From NCBI RefSeq assembly GCF_900459405.1, contig NZ_UHFN01000004.1, positions 1 through 17,798 of the forward strand: DNA of 17,798 nt, given 5' to 3'. Positions within the stretch are counted from its first letter, which is position 1. Each line of letters starts with the position of its first letter. The notes beneath the pieces are model-generated. The model did no database searches. It saw only the letters and a program-made list of their open reading frames with translations, and had not been told where the DNA came from. The translations under genes were made by a program, and so were the position numbers. Shown in pieces: positions 1-9,749 of this stretch. The DNA is from Streptococcus hyointestinalis (GTDB lineage Bacteria; Bacillota; Bacilli; Lactobacillales; Streptococcaceae).

Positions 1-19
1 ATTTATGGAGGAAAACAAC

Positions 20-3000
20 ATGACAAACTTTAAAATGACTGACGCTTTTACATTCCCAAAAACTAAGGCTGAAAAAGTCGAAGCTAACATGCAAGCGATT
101 CGCTTGGTGAAAAAACTCCAAGAAACTGGAGAGACAGCATTTGCTGAAGAACAAGCTATCCTCGCTCGCTATGTTGGCTGGGGTGGATTAGCGAACGACT
201 TCTTTGATAGTCGCAGCAGTCGCTTTGAAGCTGAAAGAAATGAATTAAAAGCGCTCGTTACCAAAGAAGAATACCATGCAATGGAACAATCTTCTCTAAC
301 GGCTTACTACACTGATCCTGCTATAGCTCGTGAAATGTGGAGCATTTACTAGAAGATGGTTTCAAAGGTGGTAACATCCTAGACCCATCAATGGGTACTG
401 GTATCTTCTTTGCAACGATGCCAGAAAAAATTATGTCTAACTCAACCCTATATGGGATAGAGTTAGATACTATTACTGGTGCTATTGCTAAACAACTGTT
501 TCCAGAAGCAACCATCAAAGTCCAAGGCTTTGAAACGGTTGATTTTAAGGACAGCCCATTTGACCTTGTGATTACTAACGTTCCATTTGGAGACTTTCGT
601 ATCCGCGATAATGAAAACGGTAAGGTTTATCTCATCCACGATTACTTTATTTCTAAAGCTACTCGCTTGGTAAGAGATAAAGGAGTTGTAGCTGTCATTA
701 CATCTACAGGAACAGTTGATAAGAGAACAGGCTCAGTTCTACGTGAACTGGATGCTAACAACATCGCCTTTCTTGGTGGTGTACGCTTACCTAATAACGC
801 TTTTCGTGCTATTGCAGGAACAACTGTAACAAGTGATATTCTATTCTTCCAAAAGAACGGTCTTGAATCAAACGATGAACTTTATTTCGGTTTAACAAAG
901 AGTGATTTGGATGAAGAAGGACGAGTGTTCGTTAATACTTACTTCCGAAAAGAAGAAGGTGAAGAGAACGAACAAGTTCTTGGAAACTACACTATCCGCT
1001 ACTTTAACGGAGCAACACTTTCTCTTGCTTTGCTGATAGCGACCTAATGGAAGATTTAAATGAAGCTCTTAAAAATCTCTGCTTTGCTGAAGGTTTAGCC
1101 AAGGCAACCTCTAACGATGTTGAAGTGGTTGAACTAGTAGGAGAAGAAGATATTGAGCTTATTGAACGCTTGAATATCCGTTTGCACGAGTACGCTTGTG
1201 ACGCTAATAATAATATTTACTATCGTGATACTGAAGGTGTCCGACCATCTAGTCGTTCAGCTGAAATGGTCTTACCAAAACAAAGATGGAGTATTCTCTC
1301 ACTATGATAAGAAATACTCTGATAAAGTCATTTCAGAATTTGAAAAAGCTAGAGATAAAGACGACAGTATCGTAACAAGTACTTACATCAGTCCTACACC
1401 ATCAACGAAAGGTGCTAATAAAGGACTTTACAAAGGTGTATACTTCTACGAAAAAGCTCTTGAGAAAACTGAAAATGCACGTATCCTTGGCATGATTAAG
1501 ATTAAAAAATGCTTTATCAAGATGTCATTGATATTCAAGCAACAAGTGATTATGACAAAGATGAGTTCAAACTCGGTCTAGCAAGATTAAACACCATCTA
1601 CGACCACTTTGTGGCAACATATGGTTTTATCAATCTCGCTGCTAACGCTCGGTTGTTTGAACGTGATGACCGTTATCCATTGATTGCGAGCTTGGAAGAA
1701 GAAGAGCTTGACGAAAATGATAGTAGTAAAATTGTCTACATCAAGTCAGAAGCCTTTAAAAAAGCGCTTGTTCGTCCTAAAAAATTGAAAATTGTTGATA
1801 GTGCTTATGAAGCGCTAATGACAAGTCTCTCTGAAGGACGTGGCGTTGACTTTGACCTCATGATGTCTGTTTATCCAAACAGCACTAAAGACACCTTGGT
1901 CGAAGAGCTTGGAACTTTGATTATGATAGACGTAGAGTGGTATCAACAAAGTAATGTTATCGCATATGAGATAAAAGACGCAGCACTCGCCGGAGATGTG
2001 CGTACAAAACGTGATATTGCTCAATCGCTGTTAGAAAAAGGGGACAATGCTGCTGACTGGGAGTGGTATGTGGAACAATTTGAACAAGTCATCCCAGAAG
2101 ATGTCCTGATTACTGATATTTCCTTTAACCTCGGTTCTGCATGGATTCCAAATCGAGTTGTGGGTTACTTTGCATGGAAAGTGCTTGGTGACTCCCATGA
2201 TATGACGTTTGAGGATGAAGCATGTGACAACGTTATTACCACAACCAAAATTGGACGTGGGATTAAACAAAAATTTGTAAATCGTATCATGAACCGCCAA
2301 GGAAACATCAAATTTGGTCTACGTGAAAAACTCCAAGTATGGACGTGGACATGACATTCTTACCTACCTCTTAGGTTCTGACCAGCCAACTATCACAAAA
2401 GAACATTGGAACTACTGAAGAACCTAAACGTGTCGTTGACGAAGTTGCGACAGCAAACCTACGTGAAGCTGAACGTCAATTACAAGAAGCCTTTAAGTCA
2501 TTTGTTGAAGAGGACGATGAACTTGTTAAAGTTGTTGAAGCAGCTTATAACGATACTTTTAATCGTCGTGTCAATCGCCAATATGACGGAAGTCACTTAA
2601 AAATTGACGGTCTCATCAAAGGTGCTGAACTTCGTCCGCATCAACTCAATGCAGTACAACGTATTATTGAGGACAAGCGTGCTTTATTAGCGCATGAGGT
2701 TGGTAGTGGTAAATCCCTTACCATGACAAGCGCAGCATTCAAAATGAAAGACCTAGGACTTATCAATAAACCGATGTTTGTTGTGCCGTCTAGTCTGACT
2801 GCTCAGTTTGGACAAGAAATCATGCGTTTCTTCCCAACACGAAAAGTGTTCGTGACAACTGAACAAGATTTCGAAAAGTCACGCCGTCGCTTATTCATCT
2901 CTCGTATCATCACTGGTGATTACGATGGAATTGTTATTGGACACAGTCAATTTCAAAAAATCAAAGTCTCTCAAGAGCGCCAAGTACAGTTCTTGAATGA

Positions 3001-5448
3001 TAAGATTGCTGAAATGCAAGATGTCCTAGACTATGCCGAAGAAAACGATGATAGAATTAGCTACAAGCAAGCGAAAGCTCTTGAGCGTAACTATGAAGCG
3101 CAGTTGATGAAAGTGCGTGACAGCTCACAAAGTCGTACCGATGATTTCATTGATTTTGAATCCCTCGGTGTTGACATGCTTTTTGTCGATGAAGCGCACA
3201 AGTACAAAAATGTACGTCCACTAACTCGTTTAGGTAACGTAGCTGGTATTGGTAATACAACTGCTCAACAAAATATTGATATGGAGATGAAAATTCGATC
3301 TATTCAAGAAGAGCATAACTACACCAATGTTGTGTTTGCGACTGGTACTCCAGTTTCAAACTCTATTAGTGAAATGTACACAATGATGAACTACATCCAA
3401 CCAGATGTCCTTGAGGACTTTGGTATGGATAACTTCGATGCGTGGGTCGGTGCGTTTGGTATTATTGAAAATAGTCTCGAACTAAACCCTACAGGTGATA
3501 AGTATGTCTCACGTAAACGTTTCTCTAAATTTACCAACCTACCAGAGCTAATGGCTATTTATCGTATCACAACCGATATTGCCATGACTGAGGACCTAGA
3601 CCTTCCTGTTCCAGAAGAAGAAAAGATTGCTGTTAAAAGTGAATTAACAGACGCTCAAAAAGAATACCTTAATCTTTTAGTTGAGCGTTCTGATAAAATC
3701 AAATCTCGTTCTGTAGATCCAACAGAAGACAACATGTTAAAAATCACGAGTGAAGCTCGTAAGTTGGCTCTTGATATGCGACCCTTAACGAAAAAAAATA
3801 CACCTTGTCTGACAATAACAAGATGTTGCAAGTCGTTGATAGAGTAGAAGCTATCTATCACAGAGAACAGGCTCACCGTGGCACACAAATGATTTTTACT
3901 GACCTTGGAACTCCTCGCCCTAACCAATTTTCAATCTATCAAGAGTTGAAAGACCTTTTGGTAGAGCGTGGTATCCCAGAAGAAGAGATTGCATTCATTC
4001 ACGACGCCAATACGAAAAAAGCTAAACTTCAATTGTCACGTCAAATGAATGCTGGTGAAATTCGTGTTTTAATCGCTTCTACTGAAAAAGGTGGTACTGG
4101 TCTTAACGTCCAACGTCGCTTGAAAGCTGTACACCATTTAGACGTCCCTTGGAAGCCTAGTGATATTATTCAACGTAACGGTCGTATCGGTTCGTCAAGG
4201 TAATATCTATAAGAAAGTGCAAGTGTTCCACTATATCACTACTGGGTCATTTGATAACTACTTATGGCAAATCCAAGAAACAAAGCTCAAATATATCACT
4301 CAAATTATGACGTCTCGCAATCCTGTGCGTGCTGCAGAGGATATTGATGAACAAACCATGACAGCATCCGATTTTAAGGCGATTGCTACTGGTAATCCAT
4401 ACCTTAAATTGGAAGATGGAACTCGATAATGAGTATGAGCTGCTTGTCAATCGCAGAAAAGCATGGGAGCGTTCTTATCATGACTCTATTCGCCGCATGG
4501 ACAATGCAAAACAAAACCTTAAATTGATTGATATTCGACTTGAACGAATTCGTGAGGATAAAGTCACTGCTAAAGCCAATCGTTTAGAACCTGTCCTTGA
4601 TGAGGATGGAAAAGTTGTTAATGACGGTTTTGAAATGACTTTTAGTAACGGCAAAACGTTTACTAAACGTGACGCTGCAGGTAATCAACTTCACTTTGAC
4701 ATGCAAATGAAATGTGTCACCAGAACGAAAACTTGTGACACTGGCTACTTATCGTGGTTTCGCATTGAAAATGCAGACTATGGAAAAACCATACAAAATG
4801 GGTACGATATTGAAATTAAGTATTGTCGGTGCTAATTCATATCCTATCAAAGTTGATTTTGCGAGTCCGTTAGGGACAATTCAAAAAATTAACAATGTCA
4901 TTGCTGGTTTAACCAAAAAAGAGCAAAGCATGCTAGAAGATAAAGAAAATTACCAAATTGTTTTAAAACGTGGCTTAGTAGATGATACATTCTCCGATCA
5001 AGCTCGTCTTGACTATGTTGAAGCAAAACGTGCTGTTATCTGTCCTCTTGTTGAGAACGAAGAGACCACCACTGAAGAAATCGAAAAAGCGATTGCGGAG
5101 TTCGAGAAAAACTATGAAGGTGAAATCGTTGCTCAAGAAACAGTAACATCAGTAGAACGTTATAGCGAAAACTATGACGAAAGCGAAAGTGAGGTTGTAG
5201 AAGAAATCGAAGAGGTTAAAGAGGAAACAACAAAAGTTGGTAATGCCGGTGACAATGCAACTGAATTTTCAGCACTTGTTGATGAATTCCTAACTGAAGC
5301 AAATGAATTTCTTAAACAAGCTAATGACCTGTTCGATGATGTCCTATCTAAAAACGTTCTGGAAACAGAAGTTAAGATAACGTCTCCTTATATCGAACAA
5401 AATATAAGCGTTTATGAAGAAGTTTCATTGTTTGATTTTATTGCCTAA
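20..5448 (+). pseudogene. DarB-like DNA methyltransferase / SNF2 helicase fusion, multiply frameshifted
   Basis: Conceptually a single protein of about 1,800 residues of the N6-adenine methylase plus DEAD/SNF2 helicase family found on plasmids, ICEs and P1-like phages, where such proteins protect or remodel incoming DNA. Seen in order: YVGWGGL near nt 170; SAM-binding motif DPSMGTG near 385; TNVPFGD (variant of NPPF/Y) near 575; Walker A HEVGSGKS near 2695; DEAH box VDEAHKYKN near 3190; ATGTPVSNS near 3340; C-terminal helicase lobe with STEKGGTGLNV near 4085 and QRNGRI near 4170; acidic tail to 5448. The ATG at 20 follows GGAGG at 7-11; an ATG at 5 overlaps that site and is less likely. Reading frame changes near 345, 1030, 1280, 1505, 2328, 2410, 3795, 4190, 4425 and 4712, mostly one-base gains or losses in short homopolymers. 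Segments between breaks stay open and conserved, so decay is recent or the breaks are sequencing errors. Confidence 0.85.
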
Positions 5449-5459
5449 CTTTTCCTTGG

Positions 5460-5482
5460 TATAGCTAGTTTTTCTAGCTATA
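5460..5482. terminator. Hairpin after the methylase-helicase gene
   Basis: Perfect 9-bp stem TATAGCTAG / CTAGCTATA with a five-T loop, 12 nt after the stop codon at 5448. No U-tract follows on the plus strand, so it may be a weak terminator or an RNA-stabilising 3' hairpin rather than a classical intrinsic terminator. Confidence 0.45.
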
Positions 5483-5531
5483 CTAACTAAGTCCCTAAAA
5501 TGCTATCATATTAGGGGTTTAGCTAGTATAG
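5478..5531. repeat. Long imperfect inverted repeat at the insertion point of the first TnpB element
   Basis: Arms 5478-5498 and 5511-5531 match over 21 bp with three differences, separated by a 12-nt loop. The right arm ends exactly where the TnpB element begins, and joining 5530 to the far flank at 6995 extends the palindrome a little. It follows the helicase gene and could be its original terminator, a structured 3' end or a transposition hotspot. Confidence 0.6.
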
Positions 5532-5710
5532 TGAACCACCCCTACCTACGCATACGCTAAGAGGTAGGGGCTTCTTGGGTAGAGTGCAGACTTATTGATT
5601 AGCTGACTAACCAACAGAGGTTACACTATTTTACCAAGCTATCCCCGTAGTTCCTACGGTTCATTTGTTTTGGACTAGGCTAATCTCAATCCTTCATTTA
5701 GGATATTGAT
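5515..5710 (-). ncRNA. Predicted omega RNA (reRNA) of the first TnpB element
   Basis: In IS605-type elements the TnpB guide RNA runs from the 3' end of tnpB through the right-end hairpin into flanking DNA. Here the minus strand after the tnpB stop holds a small hairpin CCGTAG-GAA-CTACGG near 5645-5660, then the right-end hairpin 5539-5570 and the TTCAC end. The next 16 nt outside the element (complement of 5515-5530, TATACTAGCTAAACCC) would be the guide. The 5' limit is approximate. Confidence 0.5.
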
Positions 5711-6784
5711 ACTAGCGTTGATGTCTCTATCATGATGAGAACCACAATTCTCGCAAGTCCAATTTCGGATATTGAGTGGTTTCTTTCCAGAGTTGTGACC
5801 GCAATCTGAACATAGTTGAGATGATGGATACCAACGACTGATTTTTGATACTTGTTTCTCGTACCATTCAGCCTTATATTCCAACATTCTCACAAATTCA
5901 GACCATGAGACATCGCCAATAGATTTCGCTAACTTGTGATTAGTCATCAGGTTTTTACTCGATAAGTCCTCAATACAGATAATATCGTGGTTCTTGATAA
6001 TCTCCATACTGAGCTTATTGAGAAAGTCCTTACGCTTATTGGCAATCTTTTCATGGATTTTAGCAACCTTGATACGTTGCTTTTGGTAATTAGCACTCTC
6101 GGATAGTTTCTTTCCTGCCTTTTTAGCACCCAAGGCACGTCGAGATAGTATTTTTTGTTCCTTAGCCAACTTCTTAGACAGGTTCTTCAGAAACCGCTCA
6201 TTACCGATTTTCTCACCAGTGGATAGAATGGCGAAGTTTTCAATACCTAGGTCGATACCAACAGAAGTACCTGTCTTTGGAAGGGGCTGGACATCGCTTT
6301 CACAGAGAATAGAAATGTAATACTTTCCAGTTTCTGTCATGGAGATAGTTGCACTTTTGATTGTACCAATCATTTGACGATGTTGTTCCAATCTAACCCA
6401 ACCAATCTTAGGGAGCTTGACTTTACCGTCAGAAACGGCTATTGTACCATTTTGGTTATTTGTTCGATAAGACTGACGGTGGCGTTTTGACTTGAATTTA
6501 GGAAAGCCAAATCCAGAGTTGAAGAATGATTTATAGGCTTTTTGCAAGTTGAGCTGAACATTGGCAAGTGCCAAACTGTCAACCTCTTTCAGCCAAGGGA
6601 ACTCTTTCTTATACTGAGCTGGTGTGTTTTTGAGCGTTTTACCAGTCTCCTCGTAATACTTGATTTTATCTGCAAGCATCATATTCCAGATAGCACGAGA
6701 TGAACCGAATGTTTTCGCAAACATGATACGCTGGTCAAGGTTGGGATATAAGCGAAATTTATAGGATTTTTGCTTAACAGTCAC
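5675..6784 (-). CDS. tnpB: TnpB RNA-guided nuclease (IS605 OrfB family)
   Basis: A 369-aa, full-length TnpB. It is an RNA-guided DNA nuclease that cuts the empty donor site and so helps the element persist. RuvC-I aspartate D178 lies in VGIDLG, RuvC-II glutamate E272 in CIEDLS, a zinc finger uses C325/C328 and C344/C347, and RuvC-III D354 lies in [10 protein letters not shown], so all catalytic residues are present. The N-terminal [10 protein letters not shown] strand is typical of the family. The start is GTG at 6784 behind GGAAGGAG. The gene is undamaged, in contrast to the helicase gene next to it. Its promoter (6817-6846) carries a sequence box that is repeated upstream of the operon at the right end of the window. 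Confidence 0.93.
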   Translation of the reverse strand: MTVKQKSYKFRLYPNLDQRIMFAKTFGSSRAIWNMMLADKIKYYEETGKTLKNTPAQYKKEFPWLKEVDSLALANVQLNLQKAYKSFFNSGFGFPKFKSKRHRQSYRTNNQNGTIAVSDGKVKLPKIGWVRLEQHRQMIGTIKSATISMTETGKYYISILCESDVQPLPKTGTSVGIDLGIENFAILSTGEKIGNERFLKNLSKKLAKEQKILSRRALGAKKAGKKLSESANYQKQRIKVAKIHEKIANKRKDFLNKLSMEIIKNHDIICIEDLSSKNLMTNHKLAKSIGDVSWSEFVRMLEYKAEWYEKQVSKISRWYPSSQLCSDCGHNSGKKPLNIRNWTCENCGSHHDRDINASINILNEGLRLA

Positions 6785-6816
6785 ACAGAACTCCTTCCCA
6801 AGTTTTTTATACTACT

Positions 6817-6873
6817 ATTATACCTCTAGTAGCCTCAATACTCCAAGTCGGTTGGACGATACTATCCTACGAA
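6817..6873 (-). promoter_or_regulatory. Promoter of the first tnpB with repeated upstream box
   Basis: On the minus strand a -35 TTGGAG (6841-6846) and -10 TATAAT (6817-6822) are 18 bp apart. Directly upstream, 6853-6873 is a 21-bp block that recurs without mismatch at 17716-17736, again next to TTGGAG-18-TATAAT. The bases just after the -10 are also similar at both places. Confidence 0.7.
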
Positions 6874-6943
6874 TTTGACTGCTTATACTTTAACCTCTAT
6901 TTTTGGGGGCGATGATTACACATTGAGTCCTATGCCATATCCA

Positions 6944-6990
6944 AGCCCTTACATCCCACCACCTAAGAGAGGTGGGGGAATGTAAGGGCT
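6944..6990. repeat. Left-end hairpin of the first TnpB element
   Basis: AGCCCTTACAT at 6944-6954 and its complement ATGTAAGGGCT at 6980-6990, with an inner CCCACC/GGTGGG pairing. The size and place match the left-end recognition hairpin of IS200/IS605 elements. Confidence 0.7.
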
Positions 6991-6994
6991 GTTA

Positions 6995-7290
6995 GTTAAA
7001 ATACCAACATAAAAATATATAGATATAACTAAGTATATATTTAGGTAAAAATAAAGGGGTAAAAAATTAACGAGAAATCTAAATATAATGATGTATTTAT
7101 GGGAATATTAAGGTATTTATAGTGACAAATATACTGCTTTATTGTACAATAGGACAATAGAGGGATTATTATAATATATTTCGACATAACTCTAGGAACT
7201 GTATTGTGAAAAGGGATACTTCATAAAATCTATAAATCTATAAATTTATAGACTTTGTGACATTGTTAACCGCTTAATGGGAAAAAGATG
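6995..7290. other. AT-rich intergenic stretch with short repeats
   Basis: No gene is seen. The stretch is very AT-rich and holds direct repeats of TCTATAAA and a perfect 14-bp palindrome CTATAAATTTATAG at 7238-7251. It also has one copy of GTGACATTGTTAA (7257-7269) that recurs at 8494-8506, and GACTTTGT twice (7251 and 7293). It could be an operator region for the promoter at 7291 or part of a replication origin; neither is shown. Confidence 0.4.
7257..7269 (+). repeat. Direct repeat GTGACATTGTTAA, copy 1
   Basis: The same 13 bases occur at 8494-8506 in direct orientation, 1,237 bp away, so that the two copies bracket the operon 7291-8472. Copy 2 lies in the centre of the inverted repeat beside the recombinase gene. 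Confidence 0.5.
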
Positions 7291-7319
7291 TTGACTTTGT
7301 TTAGTAGAAAAAGTATAAC
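7291..7319 (+). promoter_or_regulatory. Sigma-A promoter of the 7369-8432 operon
   Basis: TTGACT at 7291-7296 and TATAAC at 7314-7319 with the optimal 17-bp spacer. The predicted start near 7326 leaves a leader of about 43 nt ahead of the ATG at 7369. The palindrome 7238-7251 lies about 40 bp upstream and may bind a regulator. Confidence 0.75.
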
Positions 7320-7368
7320 TTTTCTAAATACGGCTCCTCAAGGAAAATAATGGATAGGGAGTCTTAAC

Positions 7369-8067
7369 ATGGACAATACTACGCATGTTACTGTTAATAG
7401 CTTAGTTGATGAGTTAAGCGACTATGCTAGACTTGATACTTCTTCAAAACTTTATGAAGGTATCATCAGCGATTTCATTGATGGAGTAGGTTTACCAGAC
7501 ATCTGCGAAAGGCATACCCTGAATAAGAATATTCAGCTTGCTGAACGCACGATTAGGGGTAAGTTGAAGGAGATATTTAAAGATAATACCTTGGTGGACG
7601 CTGATGTTATTAACAATATTATGGTAACTTATTTCAGACTGTTGTTCTTCCAGATGTTGGTTGAGGGCGAAAAAGAACTCGTTAAGTTCAGAAAGAATAA
7701 TCGCATTGTTCGATTAACAGGAAGATCTAGCTTCATCGAGGGAGCTGAAAGGTATTTAGGTAATTTACCTTACGGTTTATTAGTTCACTTAATCCCTCAA
7801 AACTATTTGTTTAGCTACTATGTTCAGGGGAGTAACGCTACAAAGTTTGTGAATATGATGACTAGAGTTGAAAATCGAGGGATTAGGTATAAAGATTTTG
7901 GTAAAGAACTAGGTTTTTGGGGAGAAACACTCGATGATTATATTGATAAACAGTTAGAGAAAATGAATATCAAAGTCAGTAATGGGTATCTGATTGACTC
8001 TAAAACCAAGCAACGCCTTACATTTCTCGAAGAGAAGAAGCTAGAAGCAGTAGGAGAAGTAGGTTAG
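7369..8067 (+). CDS. Unknown 232-aa protein, first gene of a small operon
   Basis: Not recognised. The ATG follows ATAGGGAGTC at a usable distance and lies about 43 nt behind a strong promoter. The protein is soluble and charged, without signal peptide or membrane segments. Residues around 45-70 (DGVGLPDICERHTLN... AERTIRGKLKEI) could form a helix-turn-helix, which would make it a DNA-binding or replication protein, but this is only a pattern reading. The C-terminal third is lysine and glutamate rich. Two small membrane-protein genes follow in the same direction and a terminator closes the unit at 8446. Its location beside AT-rich repeats and a recombinase site makes a role in element maintenance plausible but unproven. 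Confidence 0.8.
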   Translation: MDNTTHVTVNSLVDELSDYARLDTSSKLYEGIISDFIDGVGLPDICERHTLNKNIQLAERTIRGKLKEIFKDNTLVDADVINNIMVTYFRLLFFQMLVEGEKELVKFRKNNRIVRLTGRSSFIEGAERYLGNLPYGLLVHLIPQNYLFSYYVQGSNATKFVNMMTRVENRGIRYKDFGKELGFWGETLDDYIDKQLEKMNIKVSNGYLIDSKTKQRLTFLEEKKLEAVGEVG

Positions 8068-8090
8068 CAATTAAGGGGAGGTAAAGGATT

Positions 8091-8261
8091 ATGATGACTG
8101 TTTTACTTGTGTTTGTTTCATTGGTGATTGCTGCTTCTGCAATATTTGGAGCATGGGCAATTTGTAGTATCTCTAGAGAAGCTGATGAAGCAGCAGAGAG
8201 ACTTCTAAAAGATTATACCCTCAGTAAGCAGGATGTTCTAAAGAACAAGTCAATGAAATAA
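8091..8261 (+). CDS. Small membrane protein, 56 aa, unknown
   Basis: Begins 23 nt after the previous stop behind AAGGGGAGG. Residues 4-25 form one hydrophobic helix (VLLVFVSLVIAASAIFGAWAI), followed by a charged tail rich in E, D and K. This is a single-pass peptide with the tail probably in the cytoplasm. ATG at 8094 is an alternative start. No known family is recognised. Together with the next gene it forms a pair of tiny membrane proteins behind the 232-aa gene. Confidence 0.7.
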   Translation: MMTVLLVFVSLVIAASAIFGAWAICSISREADEAAERLLKDYTLSKQDVLKNKSMK

Positions 8262-8303
8262 AGCATTCTGAAGGAAAATTTGTCAAATATTGGGAGGAAT
8301 GCC

Positions 8304-8432
8304 ATGAATATCATTGTCTCTATTATTGGTATACTGTTAATATTAGCAATTGCTGGAGTGACCTACATGCTAATGATAGCAGAAGGAGAGGAGCAAGAAA
8401 ATGAATTGACCAGCAGCAAAAACAGGAGCTAG
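8304..8432 (+). CDS. Small membrane protein, 42 aa, unknown
   Basis: The ATG at 8304 is preceded by TGGGAGGAAT, a strong ribosome binding site. Residues 3-25 are one hydrophobic helix (IIVSIIGILLILAIAGVTYML), followed by an acidic then polar tail. It ends 14 nt before the operon terminator. The layout resembles a small holin-like or accessory peptide, but there is no direct evidence for toxicity. Confidence 0.65.
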   Translation: MNIIVSIIGILLILAIAGVTYMLMIAEGEEQENELTSSKNRS

Positions 8433-8445
8433 TATTAGTAAAAAC

Positions 8446-8472
8446 AAAGGACTATCGTCATGATAGTCCTTT
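8446..8472. terminator. Intrinsic terminator of the 7369-8432 operon
   Basis: Perfect 11-bp stem AAAGGACTATC / GATAGTCCTTT with a 5-nt loop, ending in TTT with A-run on the opposite side, so it may work in both directions and also stop leftward transcription from the recombinase gene. Confidence 0.8.
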
Positions 8473-8483
8473 TAAATATGTAT

Positions 8484-8521
8484 TAGCTAAATAGTGACAT
8501 TGTTAAATTGCTATTTAGCTA
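8484..8521. repeat. 11-bp inverted repeat beside the recombinase gene, candidate recombination site
   Basis: TAGCTAAATAG (8484-8494) and CTATTTAGCTA (8511-8521) are perfect inverted arms around a 16-bp centre that contains the direct repeat GTGACATTGTTAA. The right arm abuts the recombinase stop codon at 8522. XerS acts at a dif site next to its own gene and Xer arms are 11 bp, but a 16-bp centre is longer than a usual Xer core of 6-8 bp. It could instead be a 3' hairpin; no U-tract follows it. Confidence 0.45.
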
Positions 8522-9658
8522 TTATAGGTCATGTAAAGCCCTTTGTGTATCATCATTAAGGATGTGAGCGTACGTTGTTACAGATTGTGTATTTCCACCC
8601 CTATGGCCTAGTTGATGTGCCAAAAGCACCGGGTCTTTTGTAGCACCGTATAACCGAGTCGCCAAGGTATGACGAAGCTTATGAGGAGTTACTCTAATAC
8701 CGAAGCATTCAGAGTATTTTGATACAGTACGCTCAATAGCTGCGCTGCCTAATCTTCTTGGTACACCAGATTGAATTGAAAGAAACAGAGCTCGTTCTGT
8801 ATCAAGGCGTTCTTTAGAATCCTTAATATTTGCTTTTTCTTCTTTGGATAGTGATTTTCCGACTTTATAACGTTTTTCTCTAATTTCAAGATATTCTTTT
8901 AAATAACGTTTGGCAAGTGGGGCAATACTTACAGTATCATTCTCCCCCCCTTTACGAACAACGTTGACAGTTAAGTCATTAAGATTTAGATCCGTTAGGT
9001 TTGTATTTGTAGCTTCCGATAGACGTATTCCTGTAGCAAGGAATAGTGAAATAATAGCAAGGTCACGTTCCTTGTTTATGTTATAAGAAGCTAGAGCTCG
9101 ATTTGAAATCTTTTTAGGATACTCAAACTCAATAAAGTCAATAAAGGCTTGCGTCTGATCTCCTAAGAATAATTGAGATTTCATACTTGCTGCACGTGCC
9201 TGTAGAGTTTGTGTTTTTTTACTGAGCTTAATTTTTTTCATGACATTTCGGTCGAAGTAGGGCTGTCCATGTTCATCCTCAGATTCAATTGTTAGATAAT
9301 TGAATAGGCTAGATAGAGATATTAACGTACGGCTTATCGTTTTTTCAGATAATGTCTTATTTTTTGCTTGTGCAGAATTATTTAGGAGGTTTCTTTCTCT
9401 CAAATAAACAATAAAAGACTCCATGTCTTTCTTTGAAAGATTTGCTAGGGTATCTAATTGAATGTCTTTAATAGTATCTGCCGAAGTTAAGTCGGCCTCT
9501 ATAAGCCATGAGAAAAAACGTTTGTATTCTTTTAGGTACTCGTACAGAGTTTTCTGAGAGCGCCCCTGAACGACTTTAGATCGATAATACTCGTTGACAT
9601 AAAAAGGCATTTCCTCTAAGTAGGACTGGATATACTCCATAAGTTTTTCAGTTTTCAT
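8522..9658 (-). CDS. XerS-like tyrosine recombinase
   Basis: A 378-aa tyrosine recombinase. Residues such as TLYEYLKEYKRFFSWLIEA, NVMKK, NKERDLAII and the TPHKLRHTLATRLY block match streptococcal XerS, the single recombinase that resolves chromosome dimers. Active-site residues are all present: R212, K236, H326, R329, H352 and nucleophile Y363. An insertion of about 22 residues (near 268-290, lysine and glutamate rich) is not in chromosomal XerS as I remember it (about 356 aa). An element-borne version probably resolves plasmid multimers or excises the element. No good ribosome binding site lies close to the ATG at 9658 because a TnpB element begins 12 bp upstream. The apparent native promoter is now at 11286-11314, beyond that element. 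Confidence 0.9.
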   Translation of the reverse strand: MKTEKLMEYIQSYLEEMPFYVNEYYRSKVVQGRSQKTLYEYLKEYKRFFSWLIEADLTSADTIKDIQLDTLANLSKKDMESFIVYLRERNLLNNSAQAKNKTLSEKTISRTLISLSSLFNYLTIESEDEHGQPYFDRNVMKKIKLSKKTQTLQARAASMKSQLFLGDQTQAFIDFIEFEYPKKISNRALASYNINKERDLAIISLFLATGIRLSEATNTNLTDLNLNDLTVNVVRKGGENDTVSIAPLAKRYLKEYLEIREKRYKVGKSLSKEEKANIKDSKERLDTERALFLSIQSGVPRRLGSAAIERTVSKYSECFGIRVTPHKLRHTLATRLYGATKDPVLLAHQLGHRGGNTQSVTTYAHILNDDTQRALHDL

Positions 9659-9677
9659 ATGATTTTAACCGTGGAGA

Positions 9678-9697
9678 CCCCTCACTTTAGTGAGGGG
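9678..9697. repeat. Left-end hairpin of the second TnpB element
   Basis: Perfect 8-bp stem CCCCTCAC / GTGAGGGG with loop TTTA, nested inside AACCGT (9667) and ACGGTT (9702). The right-end hairpin has the same stem length and the same TTTA loop. Confidence 0.8.
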
Positions 9698-9749
9698 AGG
9701 AAACGGTTGTCCTCCTTTTTTTTAATATTACAACAACTTTTCTATCGAA

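Larger units (their letters stand above)
5531..6994 (-). mobile_element. IS200/IS605-type element without tnpA (IS1341-like), carries TnpB
   Basis: The element reads on the minus strand. Its left end lies just inside TTTTAAC (complement of 6995-7001) and carries a hairpin with arms 6980-6990 and 6944-6954 plus inner GGTGGG/CCCACC. Its right end carries a hairpin with 9-bp arms 5562-5570 and 5539-5547, then TGGTTCAC ending at 5531. Subterminal hairpins without terminal inverted repeats or target duplication are the hallmark of IS200/IS605 elements. No Y1 transposase gene is present, so movement would need a TnpA in trans. Boundaries are inferred from comparison with the second element in this window, which has the same flank and layout. 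Confidence 0.7.

Noticed and set aside
20..5448. Programmed frameshifting as the reason for the many frames in the helicase gene
   Set aside because: About ten shifts in both directions without slippery heptamers plus stimulatory structures cannot be programmed; mutation or sequencing error is far simpler.
7369..8067. Plasmid replication initiator
   Set aside because: It lies beside AT-rich repeats, but no Rep motif and no regular iterons are seen, so the call stays unknown.
8484..8521. Simple intrinsic terminator of the recombinase gene
   Set aside because: The stem is AT-rich with a 16-nt loop and lacks a U-tract; the better terminator is at 8446-8472. Kept as a candidate recombination site with modest confidence.
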